Assembly: GCA_043228905.1 (NCBI GenBank)
Contig: JBHGNT010000010.1
Location: 9,424,001-9,488,000, forward strand
Length of the DNA stretch: 64,000 nt
Source of the DNA: Azolla caroliniana
Taxonomy: Eukaryota; Polypodiophyta
Reading direction: 5' to 3'
The notes below the pieces were generated by a model. It saw only the letters and a program-made list of their open reading frames with translations, did not search any database and was not told the DNA's origin. Made by a program: the position numbers and the translations under genes. Of the stretch, positions 10,001-22,731 are shown piece by piece; position 1 is the first letter of the stretch; every line of letters starts with the position of its first letter.

Positions 10001-13000
10001 TTTGGAACTTCTGGCTACGATATTTGCGTGTTTGGATTTTTGTCTCCCATTCTTGAACTACAAGCAATCAGATTCAATTATAAATAAAATAAAACGTTCA
10101 ATACTGAAGCTCTTACTTTCCCATAAGAAAAAGGGACTGTTCAAAGGTTTTTCTTGATTGTATTAGTGTGCCTCGTTCTCCTGAACTGCCTTTCTCTTAA
10201 GGCGTTTCCATTCATATAGAACCTATAGTCACAATGTCATGTCTAGCATTCTAGCGACATTATCTAGGACATTTGATTCTTAGATTCTTGTACGAAGTAG
10301 CTTCAATATGCTTCATTCAAATATCTCATTGAACAGAGACATAAGTGCAATTCTAGCTGTTGTACTTTGTTGAATGCTACAGTGGGTGAATCTGTGGTGA
10401 TTATCTCAGAGATACTGTGCATCTATACAAACAATGACGAATATAACCCTTGCTTGAAAAGAACAGATAATCTTCTTATCACTACTATTAATTTGTGTTT
10501 CAATACTCCATGTGCTCGAAATTTTACGTTTTTAATGCTTCCATGCAGCTACACTTGTCCAAGAGTAACTTTGCCATTGCTTTCATCAACTACTGCCTAT
10601 GTCACTCTTTCCGTGTGTCCGCAATCCCTTGTACTTCCCTCTTCTGCTTCCTTGTTAACTCCAAGGATCCTGGCACAAGTAAATTGTTTTCTTCTTCATG
10701 CTTTTTCCCAGTCTCCAAGCTGTTGACAATGGTGAAATACTAAAGAAATACACATACGCACATAAAGGTGTTTTGGCATAGGATTCAGCTCTTACCATAG
10801 ATCTACTTCACTGCAATGCACCTGGATCACCCCTGAGTCCATGTTAATTTTTCTGTGTGTTTCATATACTGCTGTAAATATTCCAATCCGAGGTAGATGC
10901 ATTAACTGTGGTTAATGTAATCGTGGACCTGAATTATGCACCTACAATGAACACAAGTTAGTAGCTAACATGACGACCTAGGTTAAGCTGAACCCCTAAT
11001 GCTGGATAGTGGCTCTAAAGTTGTGAGTTAAACATGAGGCTGTAACATATACCTTCTTATGAAAGATTGATGTCCTCATCGATGCATTGGGGAAATCAAT
11101 TATGAAGACAAGTAAATTTCCAAGTAGTGTGGATTTATGCTTTTTATTAAATTGCTTTGTATAAGTTTGTCAGCACAATCTTTTGATGTGACAATCAAGA
11201 ACAACTTGGGTTCGAAATGGAAGTTCCTGAATGGGCTCCTAGAGTTGCAAATATTACTAATTAGGGATTACCTGGTCAGCATTGTGAAGCTTTCCCCCTA
11301 GGTTTCAATAGAAAGGACTCTTGAGATCTCAAAGGTTAAGCCACATAACTAATCGTCTCTGTTTGGAAAATATATTGTAACCCTTCTCAGTCATCATAAT
11401 AACAAAATCCTCGCAAATTCTTGTAGATCTTGTGGGTGATGATATAATGTTCTAGTATATAATAACTAGCACTTTGCACTTAAAGAATCCATGAGCAATG
11501 GGAGACCATCGATGAAAACTGTGTTTAATCATGAAATTTCGGAAAGGCTAAACTTGATAGCAATATTATATGCAAGCACAATCTGTAGAGTGTGCTTTTC
11601 CTACTCTGTGCAACCATGGGGATGCAGATGCACAAATGTATCCTCCATCTCTTTAGTACACACAATCTAAATCTATGGATGGTTTGAAGAAGATAGACTA
11701 AAGTCCAGATTTGTTATATCCATCATTTGTGATGTCTTCTCGTAATCCATGTAAGCAATAAATTGCACCATATCTGCAATTTGACTTGCTTTCATTGGAA
11801 AGAAGTGGGATTTAACTTGATCATCTGGAGAATAACATATTATAGACAGTAAGCAATAGTTTTCTGTAATACCAAGACCCCCACATGTGCAGTGAATGTG
11901 GAGTCGCTGTTGCTGATGATCTCTTGTCACTATACTTATATGATAAAGCTACATCATGTCGCATGAGTTGATGAGCTCACTGTGAAGGAACTAGGAGCTA
12001 ACATGGTTATCTTTGAAAGGTGGGCAATGGCCACCCAAACAGCATCTTTCTTCATGGATAGCTTGGAATTAATGGGTGTAACCCTCACTACTCTATATTG
12101 ATTATGCAAACAACGATCTCTGCCATGTGGAATATTCCATACCACATATTGAGCTTGAGATTAGAGAGATATAGGGAACGATAACTAGAACTAAGTTGGA
12201 ATGGTACTAGGTTTTGGGTGGAATTCCACAGAAAAATGGTAGAGATTTAGAACCATTCACTCATAAAATCAAGAAATATTAACTGTGATAGCATTTATCA
12301 TACAGAAATTAAGAATGTGAAAAACCTGTCTTCTGAAAGTACACACCTTAAAAAGACCTTGATTTTGAACTCTGCTGGAATCATTTGAAACCTTTGATAT
12401 TGCAAAGGTTTGAAGCATCACCAACTTTAAAAAGTTTTCAATGTGTTCGCACTAAATCGTAAAACTTCTTTGCTGGCAAACATCTTATACTATACATCAA
12501 CATTTCACTTATATGCAATTAATTAAGACCAAGGTTATAAAGCGTCATCTTTTAGTAACGTTTCTAAGGTAGAGGCATGGGGTCCAAAGCATACATAACC
12601 ACATCAATTTAAGAACACTAAGTTTGAGTTGATGATATAAGTCTCAATTTTGTGTATGTCCTTGTCGCTTTTCTGTTGTAAATCTCAGTAATTTTAAGCT
12701 TATTAGTAGGATCTACCTTCAATGCCTTGAGATTTCTGCATGTTTAAAACTATTTTTTGTCTTTTGCCTTCTGATGCTGCAGCTTCTTCTAGATTGGGTT
12801 GTTGGGCTAGCGGTGTTTGTGAGGTGCTTCACAAGTAAGGCAGATACAGAACGACTGATTGTAGATAAACTTGGAAATGGTTTTTCAAGGCCACCCTTCA
12901 TCATTGTAATTGTAAGATTATAAACTCAGATTTTCTTTCTTGTTGGGGCATTCGGAAAGTTGTGTTCAATACTCAGATTTGAACATTTTCCCTTGGTACA

Positions 13001-14712
13001 GGTTATTTGCACTCTTGTTCCGTTGTTAGCTTCTATACCATTGGGAGAGCTGCTATTTTTTCATATAATACTCATAAAAAAGGTTCATTTTACAGTTGTC
13101 TATATATTTTGCATCATAATTAACTCAATCCTTGCACGAAGCTTATATAGAAAGTGATTACTCCAAAAAATTCATGTTTATGTTGTTCACACAGGGTATA
13201 ACAACATATGAATATGTGGTTGCAATGAGAGCCCAAAATGAACCTCAAGGGACGCAAGAAGTAGAGCAACAGAGTGCACCATCTTCTCCTACCAGCTCCA
13301 CTGCTACAGGTCTTAGTGGTTCAAGCTCCATTGGTCTGCAGGTTAGGGGAGCATGGTGTACACCCCCAAGAGTTTTCGTGGACCATCAGGTAAAGTTCTT
13401 CACATAAATATGGTTCTGCATCAAGTTTTTTTGTCGGTTCAGCTCTATTAACAGATTCCCTTCTCTTAATGTAAAGGAGGATGAGGTTATACCACATTTA
13501 GGACCAGGCAGGGTTCCTTCCACTGTCGATCCGGATGCTACAACAAGGGGAGAGAAGTCAAACAAACTTGCCGTTAGAATAAGTGCTTGGAAACTAGCAA
13601 AACTTGATCCAGTGGAGGCTGCACGAGCTGCAAGAGAGGCCAGAAAGTCTTCATCTGTAATGCGATCTGCAGGATTTCGTGAGGGAGGGACGTCTGAGCT
13701 TGGATATAGTTCAAGCAGCAATGCTAGTGTCAGAAGCAGCATGAGTGCAGATTATTGGAACAATAAAGGAATTCGACATGATTTCTCACCAAGGACAGTG
13801 TATCCTCCAAGTCGAGCAACGAGTAAGGAGGAAATTGAGGCAGGTGGGGTAAGCCGGAGTAGTTTAAGTAGTCCTGGAGGAATGACTGGTCATACCTCTG
13901 CTGCGTTGAGTCCTCTACCATTAGGGGCAAGAATAGGAGGTACAGATTTTTTTCCTCAACGTAGATTCCCTGTCCACAATCAGCAGGTAAGCACGTTTCC
14001 TCCTAATTCTAGAGAGAATTTTCCAATATACCATACAACGACTCTTTCACCATTGCCCGTTGAGCATCCATCATGGGCAGGAGGGATGACCCCTGGCAGT
14101 GATGGAGGTGATGATTCCAGTGGTGCAGATAGTTTACATGAGAGGCAGAGAAATGATAATGTCGTAATGGATGTTGATACACGACTCTCTCATTTCAATA
14201 GCAACATGAGAGAAAGCAGAAGTGCAGTTTATTGGGATCGAGAAGCTGGAAGGTTCATCTCAGTGCCCAATAGGAACCATCTCATGAGAATTTCAAATCC
14301 TATTTCACGACAGAATCTGCCCATGTCTAGTGGTGGTGGTTCACGGGTTTCTTCCATTCAGCCAGAAGTGGAAATTGGAAATGGCCAAGGCTCCCCACAA
14401 AATTCATCTAATTCTCATCAGCAAGGTGACGCAGTCTCACATGTAGCAGCTGATAACCTCACCTATTCTGGAACTTCCATCTTCTTTGGTGGGCCTCTTA
14501 GCGTACCTGTTTTGGGTTCTCGAAATGACAACACATCTTCATCTGTACCAGATTCTGTTAATACAAGAGGAAGGACGAGTGGCAGCAATGCTGCTCCAAT
14601 ACCTGAACGCAGTGTACAGGAGGTCAATGCTCCTGTACGAGGATCAATGGTGCGCAACCAATCGCCAGTTTTTGCTCCCATGCGTGTATCACACAATAAT
14701 CCATCACACTAG
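7070..14712 (+). CDS. DHHC-type protein S-acyltransferase (plant PAT19-22 group), 9 coding exons
   Basis: Exons: 7070-7114, 7659-7772, 7845-8228, 8321-8389, 8489-8560, 12783-12911, 13002-13082, 13195-13389 and 13477-14712. All introns are GT-AG and all junctions fall between codons, giving about 774 aa. The enzyme transfers palmitate from acyl-CoA to cysteines of membrane proteins. Membrane segments: about residues 16-36, 41-61, 215-243 and 268-296. DPG lies at 71-73, a cysteine-rich domain in exons 3-5 with the catalytic DHHC at 200-203, and the TTxE motif (TTYE) at 301-304. The long Ser/Pro-rich cytosolic tail (from about 365) ends with conserved blocks such as SIFFGGPL and PVFAP. The start is fixed by the family N terminus [13 protein letters not shown]. 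No break is visible, so the gene looks functional. The last acceptor has two in-frame choices (13477 or 13480). Confidence 0.93.
8561..12782 (+). other. 4.2-kb intron of the S-acyltransferase gene
   Basis: The donor is GATG|GTAAGA at 8561 and the acceptor TGCTGCAG at 12782. All other introns in this gene are under 550 bp. The intron is AT-rich with many stops in every frame. I see no transposon domain, terminal repeat or nested gene, although old insertions could be eroded beyond recognition. Confidence 0.85.
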
Positions 14713-16985
14713 AAAATAGTTTTCATGATTCTTTCCGAGGACTTGACCATGCTCTTGATTGGAGTGTTTTTCTGTTGGCCAAATTGCTGTTGATCAAAGC
14801 TCAAATGTGTGCTTTGCAGTCTGGACAGTGAATTCTTGGGACTCCAAAAGGATATTGAACCAGTTAGGCTATGGTTCATTAAGTCTGGCTGTAGACATTG
14901 CCAGACAGGGTAGGAAATGAAATTGCTGGGCTAAATATTGCCCACTTGATATAGCAATCTAATGTGGTGTAAAATAGTTCTTTTATTTTAAGAGCGTAGA
15001 ATGTAAAGATGATTAGTTCCAATACTCGTGAAAAACAAGGGAGGATGAGAGGGTTCAGCCATCCTGCAGTTGCTTACTTGTGCATTTTTTGGTGGCATGC
15101 ATAAGAAATAGATAAAATGTCATCAATGTGGGATTGGTGTCTTCTCGAGCTTATGAAAGAGGCATGGTGTCAACATCATTTCTTGATCCTTTAATGCTAT
15201 GCTCTTATGAAATCCCTTATCTAACTTCCATTTGCTACTGTATAGTAAGCTCTAGTCTGTATTTGGCAAATTTCTCACTAGGCTTGGCTCACTTTTACAT
15301 ATACTTGTGTTAAGATTTTTGTATGCAATTTAAAGCCTTCGTAGCTATCTCCTTGCTTTAATCAGCTCTATAACAATAGTGGGTGATTACGTTGGTATGG
15401 AACCAAATAGGGTTGGGATTACTTGCTATTTGCTTTGTGCATTGATTTTTTATATTTATTTTCATTCTGTTTGAATTGAGGGTGTTAAAATGAAGCGGTT
15501 ATGCCTTATTTTGGCACATACCATACACATTTTTTGTTAATATTACATGGAACCATGGTCCTTGTTTAAAATGCTTTCATGCATCGAGTTCTCTGATATC
15601 TCCTTTTTCATGGTTCCAATTAAGAAGAGGGATTTGAAATCTTGGAAAACTAGCCTTATTTTGAAGTGAATGAAGACCCCATTGATAAATTTGATAAATT
15701 TGGGCCTATCATGCAACTGATTTATCATTTGTATAACTATGCTTGTTATCCAAGTAGTGAATTTTGTTATTTAACAAGCTTGATTGTTTGCACATCAGAA
15801 GGGCATGATAAAATAAAGATGTAAAAACCTTATTGTTGCATGTGATGCAACCAATTGTTTGTTATTGGTGTTAGTGGAAACTAAACATCGCACTCTTTGA
15901 GAGTTAATTATGTTTATGATGTGGATCTATCAAGCATGTTCTATATGCATTTATAAAAGGTAGTTTAGTTTGCATAAAGAGATATAGGTATATCTTCATC
16001 ACTAATTGCTTCTTGATGTTGACACATAACCAAGCCATATACCTTATTACCATGTGTAATACACCTAAACTTCATAGAAACATCTTCATCATCGTCTCTA
16101 TGTGATGCAACAAAAGAAAATCCATTTAAAAGGTGTAGATTTATTGTTTTGATGCCTAACACACCTAGATCTTATTAAATATTGCAAACTTTTATCATCT
16201 TGATACTAGACTATTATCATCGTAAGGCATTGTCAATTGCCTCGGTTTGGAACCCGCATATAGTCAGGATTTGCTTTTTCGATATTGATTACCCATGCCC
16301 ATCTCCTCATTTTTGTAGTTGGTGCATTAAGCAATTATTCCAAAAAACTCAACTAAATAGTAAATACAAACCAAGAAATAAGCAAAGGGTTAACAAGAGA
16401 TTTGATATGCAATTTAGAATAAAGAATGCAATAACCCAAAGATAGCTACCAACATGTGATAAATGCCTAGAAGGCTCAAGGCCGCATAGAATTGGAATGG
16501 TTTGATGATGATAAGGTGCTTGCATATATAAGTCTTGACTTCTCAATTAATGATTAACATCCCATGATTGCAAAAGTGAGATTATGCCAAGTTTCACACA
16601 TGTAATCAGGTACGGAAACCTTCTAGAGATATCTAGGATATGAAGAAAATGCAAGGGCATGTCTTTGAGAAGTAGCAATTAGTAACTTAGTTAGCAATGG
16701 TGATATCTTTTAACTAGATTGGGAATTTGAATATTGCTTGGTCAACATTAACAAAATTGTGTTTGTCATACCATCCCCTTCTAATAATGGTGACGTGTCA
16801 TAATGTGGAAGCGTGCAATAAACGTGAATGGTCGACATGCATTTACCAAAGTCAGGCACCCAAATAAAGATAAGAATAGCAACATTCTTGAAAGAGAGGT
16901 TTCTATATTCATTTGACAATAGATATCTTTAAAGTTATAAAATGTGCAAGGGAGTTCATTGTCGAGTTCACAAGTTTTGGGAATT
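14713..16985. other. 3' UTR and AT-rich spacer downstream of the S-acyltransferase gene
   Basis: The first few hundred bases should contain the 3' UTR. No single poly(A) signal stands out. The rest is AT-rich, with only short, family-less open frames. Confidence 0.5.
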
Positions 16986-16990
16986 GGATG

Positions 16991-17271
16991 TGTTGAGAAT
17001 CAAACTCAACTTCTCTAGTGTGTGAGCACAATTTAGGAATACTCAAGCGTGGGAACACCCCACTACTATGTAGCAAAAACTAATGTGTCATAGACATAAC
17101 TCTTATGATACATAGTTAGTAGGTAGTTAAGTTTCCCCCCCTTTCCCAAGAGGTAGTTGTAGTAAGGGAATATAGAGAGAAGGTGACTATATAAGCACCT
17201 TCTCTTTTTCTTTGTATTTGTTGGTTGGTTATTATTCTTGTGAATACAGTTTTCTATCTATTGTGTGTTGA

Positions 17272-17328
<57 letters not shown>

Positions 17329-17369
17329 CTCTATTCCGCTGCACAAAATCATACACTTGATTCTTTACA
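16991..17369 (+). repeat. 5' LTR of Copia J
   Basis: 379 bp. It contains ACTATATAAGC as TATA box and a (CA)n run at 17274-17327 close to the end, where the 3' LTR has a shorter CT/CA tract. Confidence 0.88.
17274..17327. repeat. (CA)n microsatellite in the 5' LTR of Copia J
   Basis: About 27 CA units. The corresponding site in the 3' LTR has only a short CT/CA run, so the array changed in length after insertion. Confidence 0.95.
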
Positions 17370-17494
17370 TGGTATCAAAGTGATTAGTATTCTGATCCAA
17401 CCCATTCACCTGTGTTGTGTTATTTGCTGACGATCAAGTAGAACCGACTCATCAAATAGAGAAGGAGGAAAACAACTTCAACCAATCGACCATC

Positions 17495-18290
17495 ATGAAC
17501 ACTCAGATGGGCAGCTCTCTCCCAAGTGAAAAGCTAGACAAAAATAACTTTGCATCTTGGTAATACAAGATGCACCGATATGTTGTCAGCCAAGGTTATT
17601 GGAGCTATATTGAGGGAGCACAAGAAACGAAACCCAACCCAACCCATACCAAACACCCAACATGGGAGCAAGCGACAAGTAAGGTGTTGTATTGTCTGGC
17701 ATCATGCGTACACGACCACATTCTTGGTTATATCCAAGAGGCCAAGACGCCGAAGGAAGCTTGGGAGAACCTCCGGCAAACATGACCACACGAAAACTTC
17801 AACTCTGTCAAGAGTTGAACAACATCCAATACATGGATATGTTGATCGCAAGCTACACCTTGAAGATCAAGGAGCTGCGTGACTAACTTGGCTCGATCAA
17901 TGTTATTATTGATGATGAAGAAATGGTGCAAATATGCCTCGACGACCTAGCATCCCATTTTGGCACAATGAGATCGGCCGTCCTCGCAAGAGAGAATCCT
18001 CCCTCCTTCAATCTCTAGTCAATGCTATTGGTTGAAGAAAATTACATCTGAACGAAGGGAAATGCATCACAAGGACACATGGTCTATTCACATTCAGACG
18101 GAGGAAGAGGACGTGGTCGTGGAAGAAGAGGCTGATTCAGCCAAGGTCGAAATGATCAAGGATGGTCACAAGTTACAATCCCCCCACTTCAAGTTGCGTA
18201 CACATCCGACTGCTATATGCCAACTTAAAAGCCTCTCTACAGCCTCAAGCAAGCGCCTAGAGCATGACATTTGAAGATAACACAATATCT
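17495..18290 (+). pseudogene. Gag remnant of Copia J
   Basis: Starts MNTQMGSSLPSEKLD and continues through the gag pattern shared with Copias G, B and E (YKMHRYVVSQGYWSY, then WEQATSKVLYCLASC, then AKTPKEAWENL). A stop follows ASW, and frameshifts occur near 17785 and 17885. The zinc knuckle is not recognisable. Confidence 0.75.
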
Positions 18291-18339
18291 TCATTAAATC
18301 AGCTTTTAGATGTCAAATTCTGACAATTCCCTATTCATT

Positions 18340-19445
18340 CGGAGCGACTTCAAGGGACAAATACTCATCATAATATATGTCGATGACTTGGTAATTGGAG
18401 GAGATCACATAGCCGATACAATAACACCAAAAAGATCCTTTCCGGCTGATTCGAAATGAAGGATATGAAGGAGCTCCATTATTTCCTAGGTATAAAAGTA
18501 ATTCAAACCCCGAATGACATTATGATCTCACAATGATAGTACATTCTCAACTTACTATACAAGTTCGTGATGACAGAGTGCAAACATTTGGTGACCCCCC
18601 TAGATTGAAACCTAAAGCTTGATGCCGACTCCGGCACTATAGAATGCGAACCAACACGATATTGGCAACTTGTCGGAAGCCTCATCTACCTTACCATTGC
18701 CCAATCCAACCTTAGCTATCTGGTCGGCCTCCTCAGCCAGTTTATGTAGACACCACGTAATATTCACTTGGATTGTGCTTAGCAAGTGTTACATTATGTA
18801 AGTACGATGAACTATGGCATCCTCTACAAATCGGCAATGTCGATTTGATTCGAAGGGTATACAGATGCCAACTAGGCCAACTACAATGGCGATCGACGAT
18901 CTACCTCCGAATTCGCGGTCTCCGTCGACAACGGAGCTATATCCTAGAGTAGCAAGAAGCAACCCACACTCGCACTATCAAGCACAGAGGCCGAATATAG
19001 GGGCGTGATTGTTGCCACATTTGAAGCCGTATGGCTCAAGAGGATTTTGAAGGATTTGGACATTCAGATCAAAGATCTAATCCTTCTATACTGCGACAAC
19101 CTAAGCAATATTCATCTGGCTCAAAACCTGGTTTTGCACGCTTGGATGAAGCACATCGAGGTGCATTATCAATTCATCGGAGAACATGTCTTGCCTGGAG
19201 ATGTTGACTTGCAACACATTGGCAAGTGTCACGACGTAGTGACAACATGAGTCTTCAGATGACCGACATCTTCACAAAAGCCCTAGGAGCCAACAAGCTT
19301 CGGCAATTCAAGATGGACCTTGGTCTCTCGACCTCCGACTTGTCAAGCTTGAGGGGGAGTGAGCCTAGGAGACGACAAGCTTCGACAATTAAAGGCGGAC
19401 CTTGGTCTCTCGACCTTCGACTTGCTGAGCTTGAGGGGGAGTGAG
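18340..19445 (+). pseudogene. RT scrap and RNase H of Copia J
   Basis: A damaged RT piece with IIIYVDDLVIGG (about 18370-18410) is followed by RNase H: STLALSSTEAEYRG, YCDNLSNIHLAQN and DIFTKALGANKLRQF, ending SSLRGS next to a polypurine tract. The last ~27 codons plus polypurine tract are tandemly duplicated (two copies ending near 19358 and 19440). About 210 bp of degenerate sequence then precede the 3' LTR. Confidence 0.75.
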
Positions 19446-19650
19446 CCTGAGTCGAAAGCAGAATGAGCTGACACCATCAAGCCGGAACCGGATGAAATCC
19501 AGACACGAAGCTGAATGAACAAAGGAAGTAGTGTGCGCCGACAATCAAAGCCGAAGCTGACACACAGTCAGACATCAGCCAAAGATGGAGCCGAACACCA
19601 ACAAACGAAAGCCGACTGTCCACCGATTAGAAGTTGAGCTTGAAGGGGCA

Positions 19651-20024
19651 TGTTGAGAATCAAACTCAACTTCCCTAGTGAGTGAACACACTTTAGGAAT
19701 ACTCGAGTGTGTGAACACCCCACTACTATGTAGCAATAATTAATGTGTCATAGACATAACTCTTATGACAGATAGTTCTAGTTTGTAGATAAGTTTCCCC
19801 CTCTTTCCCAAGAGGTAGTTCTAGTAAGAGAATATAGAGAGAAGGTGACGATATAAACACATTCTCCTCTTCTTTGTATTTGTTGGTTGGTCATTATTCT
19901 TGTGAATATAATTTTCTATTTTTTTTGTCTATTGTGTGCCGACTATATATATCTCTCTCTCTCTCACACATACACACACACATCTCTATTCCACTACACA
20001 GAATCATACACCTTATTCTTTACA
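19651..20024 (+). repeat. 3' LTR of Copia J
   Basis: 374 bp, clearly homologous to 16991-17369 with scattered substitutions. The preceding purine-rich tract reads GCTTGAAGGGGCA. Confidence 0.88.
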
Positions 20025-20187
20025 GAATGCACAAATTTTGATGATGAGAGAATGGCACTAGGTATTGAATTACAAAGCCATGTGGGAGGCCTGTGATCGC
20101 CAAGATGGTGTTGTTATTGACTGTCGAGTCACAATATTTAATCAAGGATATCCACACAACTAGATTGGGATATGTTTGTTTGTAACT

Positions 20188-20602
20188 CGTAAAGATTAAT
20201 GTGTGGAAGCTAAACCGAACTCAACCGGCTCAGCTAGACAACAACAGAAAACGTAGAAAAAACAATGAAAAGAAAACAGAGTACATGGGTGAGACAGAGA
20301 GAGAGCAGAAGACTAAAAGCTCAGATTCAAAATAATATTTCTCTATATATACAACTGTGCTAAGAGAGCACTTTTATACAAGTCCTTAAAGGATGGTCAG
20401 AAGTACTGACAAGTACTTCAATGCTCATAATTGAGCTATTGACACTAACTCCTAAAAATATAACTACTTATTAAACTAGGAGCGTAGGCTCCCCGCGGAT
20501 CCGGCTCTCCGATCCGGTCCGGGCCTAGGCGATCGGTCTTTATCCAATCTGGCTCTCGGCTTAGGCAACCAATCCGGCCCATGTTGAGCTTGATTCTCAA
20601 TA
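20188..20602 (-). repeat. 3' LTR of Copia I/B
   Basis: 415 bp, bounded by the polypurine tract GCTTGAGGGGGAG (minus strand) at 20603-20615. It contains the dyad GAAGTACT-GACA-AGTACTTC (20400-20419) near a CTTTTATA (minus TATAAAAG) box, as in Copia G. Confidence 0.75.
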
Positions 20603-21107
20603 CTCCCCCTCAAGCTCAACTTGAGGTTCCTTCTTGCTTTGGCATCTTTTGGCATGCGCTCCTCGACCTGTTCGGTCCCATGCTCCTCGACCTCTCCGGC
20701 CAGCTTGTAAGGCCCTTGTTAGCTCCCACGATGTCGCGGTATCAACACCCCTTGTCCTGTTGAAACCTTTGTTTCGGTGTCGGCTTCGGTCGCCTCCCTA
20801 TCCGCTTGTCCTTCATGTAATTCGGCTCATCCGAATTAACCCACTTGACCGAATTAGTTTTCTCTGATTCGTTCCCGCTCTTGTCTGAATTGGTTGTCTC
20901 CATCCAATTCGTCATCCTACTTCAGGCCCTAGAGCACATCCGACCATGTCTTGGTCTTGGCCTTTTTCTTTCAGTCGGCTCTGTCCTTCTTGACTTTGCC
21001 GCCTGTTCCGGCTCTTCCAGATTTTCCGACTTCTTTAGCCAATTCGACATCTTCTTCGGCTCTCCTCTTGTCTTTGGCTGGTTCTTTTCTTTGGTTCATC
21101 AACTACT
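20603..21107 (-). other. Extra segment between RNase H and 3' LTR of Copia I/B
   Basis: About 500 bp lie between a first polypurine tract directly after the RNase H end LRGR (21107-21119) and the second one at the LTR. Copia G has a segment of nearly the same length and related sequence, open as a charged pol extension. Here it starts VVDEPKKRTSQRQEESRRR and is then broken. Confidence 0.6.
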
Positions 21108-22131
21108 CTCCCCCTCAAGTGCGGGACGTCGAGGTGCTGGATACCAAGCATCTTTGAGAAGTGCTGCAACTTGTCCATCCCAAGGGCCTTGGTGAATATG
21201 TTGGCAACTTGCCGATCAGTTCGAGCATACCGAAGTTTGGCTTCACCGCTCAAGACCCGCTTGTGCACAAAGTGATAATGCACTTATATGTTCTTTGTGC
21301 GAGCATGGAATATGGGGTTCTTGGCTAGCTGCATGCTATCGATTTTGTCGCAGTTTTTTGGAATCGGAGTGGGAACTTCGACCCGTAGGTCCTGCAATAG
21401 CCGTTGGAGCCATATAGCCTCACGAGTTGCGATGGTGGCGCCTCTATACTCAACTTCAGTTCTTGACAAAGCCACTGTCGATTGCTTCTTGTTGCTCCAT
21501 GCTACAACCACGCTCTCAAGAAAGAACATAAAACCTGATGTCGACCATCGATCCGTGGCATCACAGGCCCAGTCGACATTAGTATAGCCGATTAACAGTT
21601 TTGCTATGCGGCGCTGGTACAGTAGTCCTCAATCCTTCGTGCTGCTCACATATCACAATATTCAATGCACGCACTGAAGGTGCTCGATAATCAGTCTCTG
21701 CATGAATTGACTTATGATGTTGACCAAATAGCTAAGATCGGGTTGGGTGATGGTTAGATAAATGAGGCTTCTGACGATTTGCCAGAACCGTTTCTCATCG
21801 CAGGTCGCTCTCGAGTCAGGGCGAAGCTTCAAATTTCTGTCGAGAGGAGTAGAGACTCATCGGCAATCCATCATGCCGAATTTGTACAACATATTCAACA
21901 CATAATGTCATTGAGTGAGCAATATACCGTTGGGGGTGTGGATCACTTCGATCCCGAGGAAGTAGTGAAGGTGCCGCAGGTCCATCTCAAATGCGTTCGA
22001 CAATTGGGACCATCTTTGCCAATTTCAGCAAGGTTGGGGTTGGTAATGATCAGGTCATCCACATACAACAATATACACACCGGACCGTTTGGACCTTTCC
22101 GGATGAACAAGGAGTTGGACTTCGAGACTGC
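21035..22131 (-). pseudogene. RT/RNase H remnant of Copia I/B
   Basis: Minus-strand pieces: RT with NGPVCILLYVDDLIIT (about 22050-22110), then RNase H with STVALSRTEVEYRGA, IFHARTKNI, HYHFVHKRVLSGE and IFTKALGMDKLQHF. Several stops and frameshifts. It is cut at 22131 by the LTR of Copia A'. Confidence 0.78.
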
Positions 22132-22719
22132 TGAAGAGAATAGCGTGGAATATTGCTCGGCCACAACCGAGTCTTGAATCACTTCAATGAGAATGAAACA
22201 CAGAAATGGGAATAGAGATGAATACAAAGGAGAGTACACAGGATGTTTACGTGGAAAACCCTGAATAGGAAAAGCCACGGGAGCCCACAAACTCCAATTA
22301 CCACTATATGAGAACAGTACAATCAGAGGCTCGGAGGCAACTACCTTGTGCTCTGTATCTTTGACAGGCGGCGGTTACAACAGAGTATCGCTCTGTATCT
22401 CACTCTCACTCTCTTCCTCTCTCTATTACAACAATTATGCACATATAACAATATGACAACAACAACCCTCAACAAGTGATTGCCCTAAGTCATATTTATA
22501 CTTATATGAACTTAGGGCTATTTACAAATATACCCTCAATAGGCTTACTAAAAAAATATTTACAAATATGTCTTCTCACTGGGTCCATCCGATCCGGTTT
22601 CTAGATCTCTTCCGGTTCTCACCGGGTCCACCTGATCTAGTTTCTGGATCTTTTCCGGTTCTCTCCAGGTCCTCTTCATTCATAATCGGATCCCATCCGG
22701 AGGGATCGATTTCCCAACA
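22132..22719 (-). repeat. 3' LTR of Copia A'
   Basis: About 588 bp, homologous in reverse to 27328-27950 (shared blocks GATGTT-ACGTGGAAAACCC and CCACAACC-AGACTT). The minus-strand polypurine tract AAGGGGGAGATT lies at 22720-22731. The LTR carries the CCGGATGG / ACCCGGTGAGAACCGGA block. Confidence 0.75.
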
Positions 22720-22731
22720 ATCTCCCCCTTC

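Larger units (their letters stand above)
16986..20029 (+). mobile_element. Copia element J, internally deleted, with both LTRs
   Basis: The 5' LTR (16991-17369) and 3' LTR (19651-20024) start TGTTGAGAATCAAACTCAAC and end TTCTTTACA. They are flanked by GGATG (16986-16990) and GAATG (20025-20029), a 5-bp target duplication with one change. A primer site TGGTATCAAAG follows at 17370. The ~2.3-kb interior keeps gag, a scrap of RT and RNase H but lacks protease, integrase and most of RT, so it could move only with proteins supplied by another copy. Stops within gag and RT show that it is also dead as a coding unit. Confidence 0.88.

Noticed and set aside
10367-10743. Two overlapping open frames in the large intron
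   Set aside because: Composition is that of AT-rich intron; no domain and no splice support.
15965-16162. Short minus-strand frame downstream of the S-acyltransferase gene
   Set aside because: 65 codons, no recognisable motif, AT-rich context.
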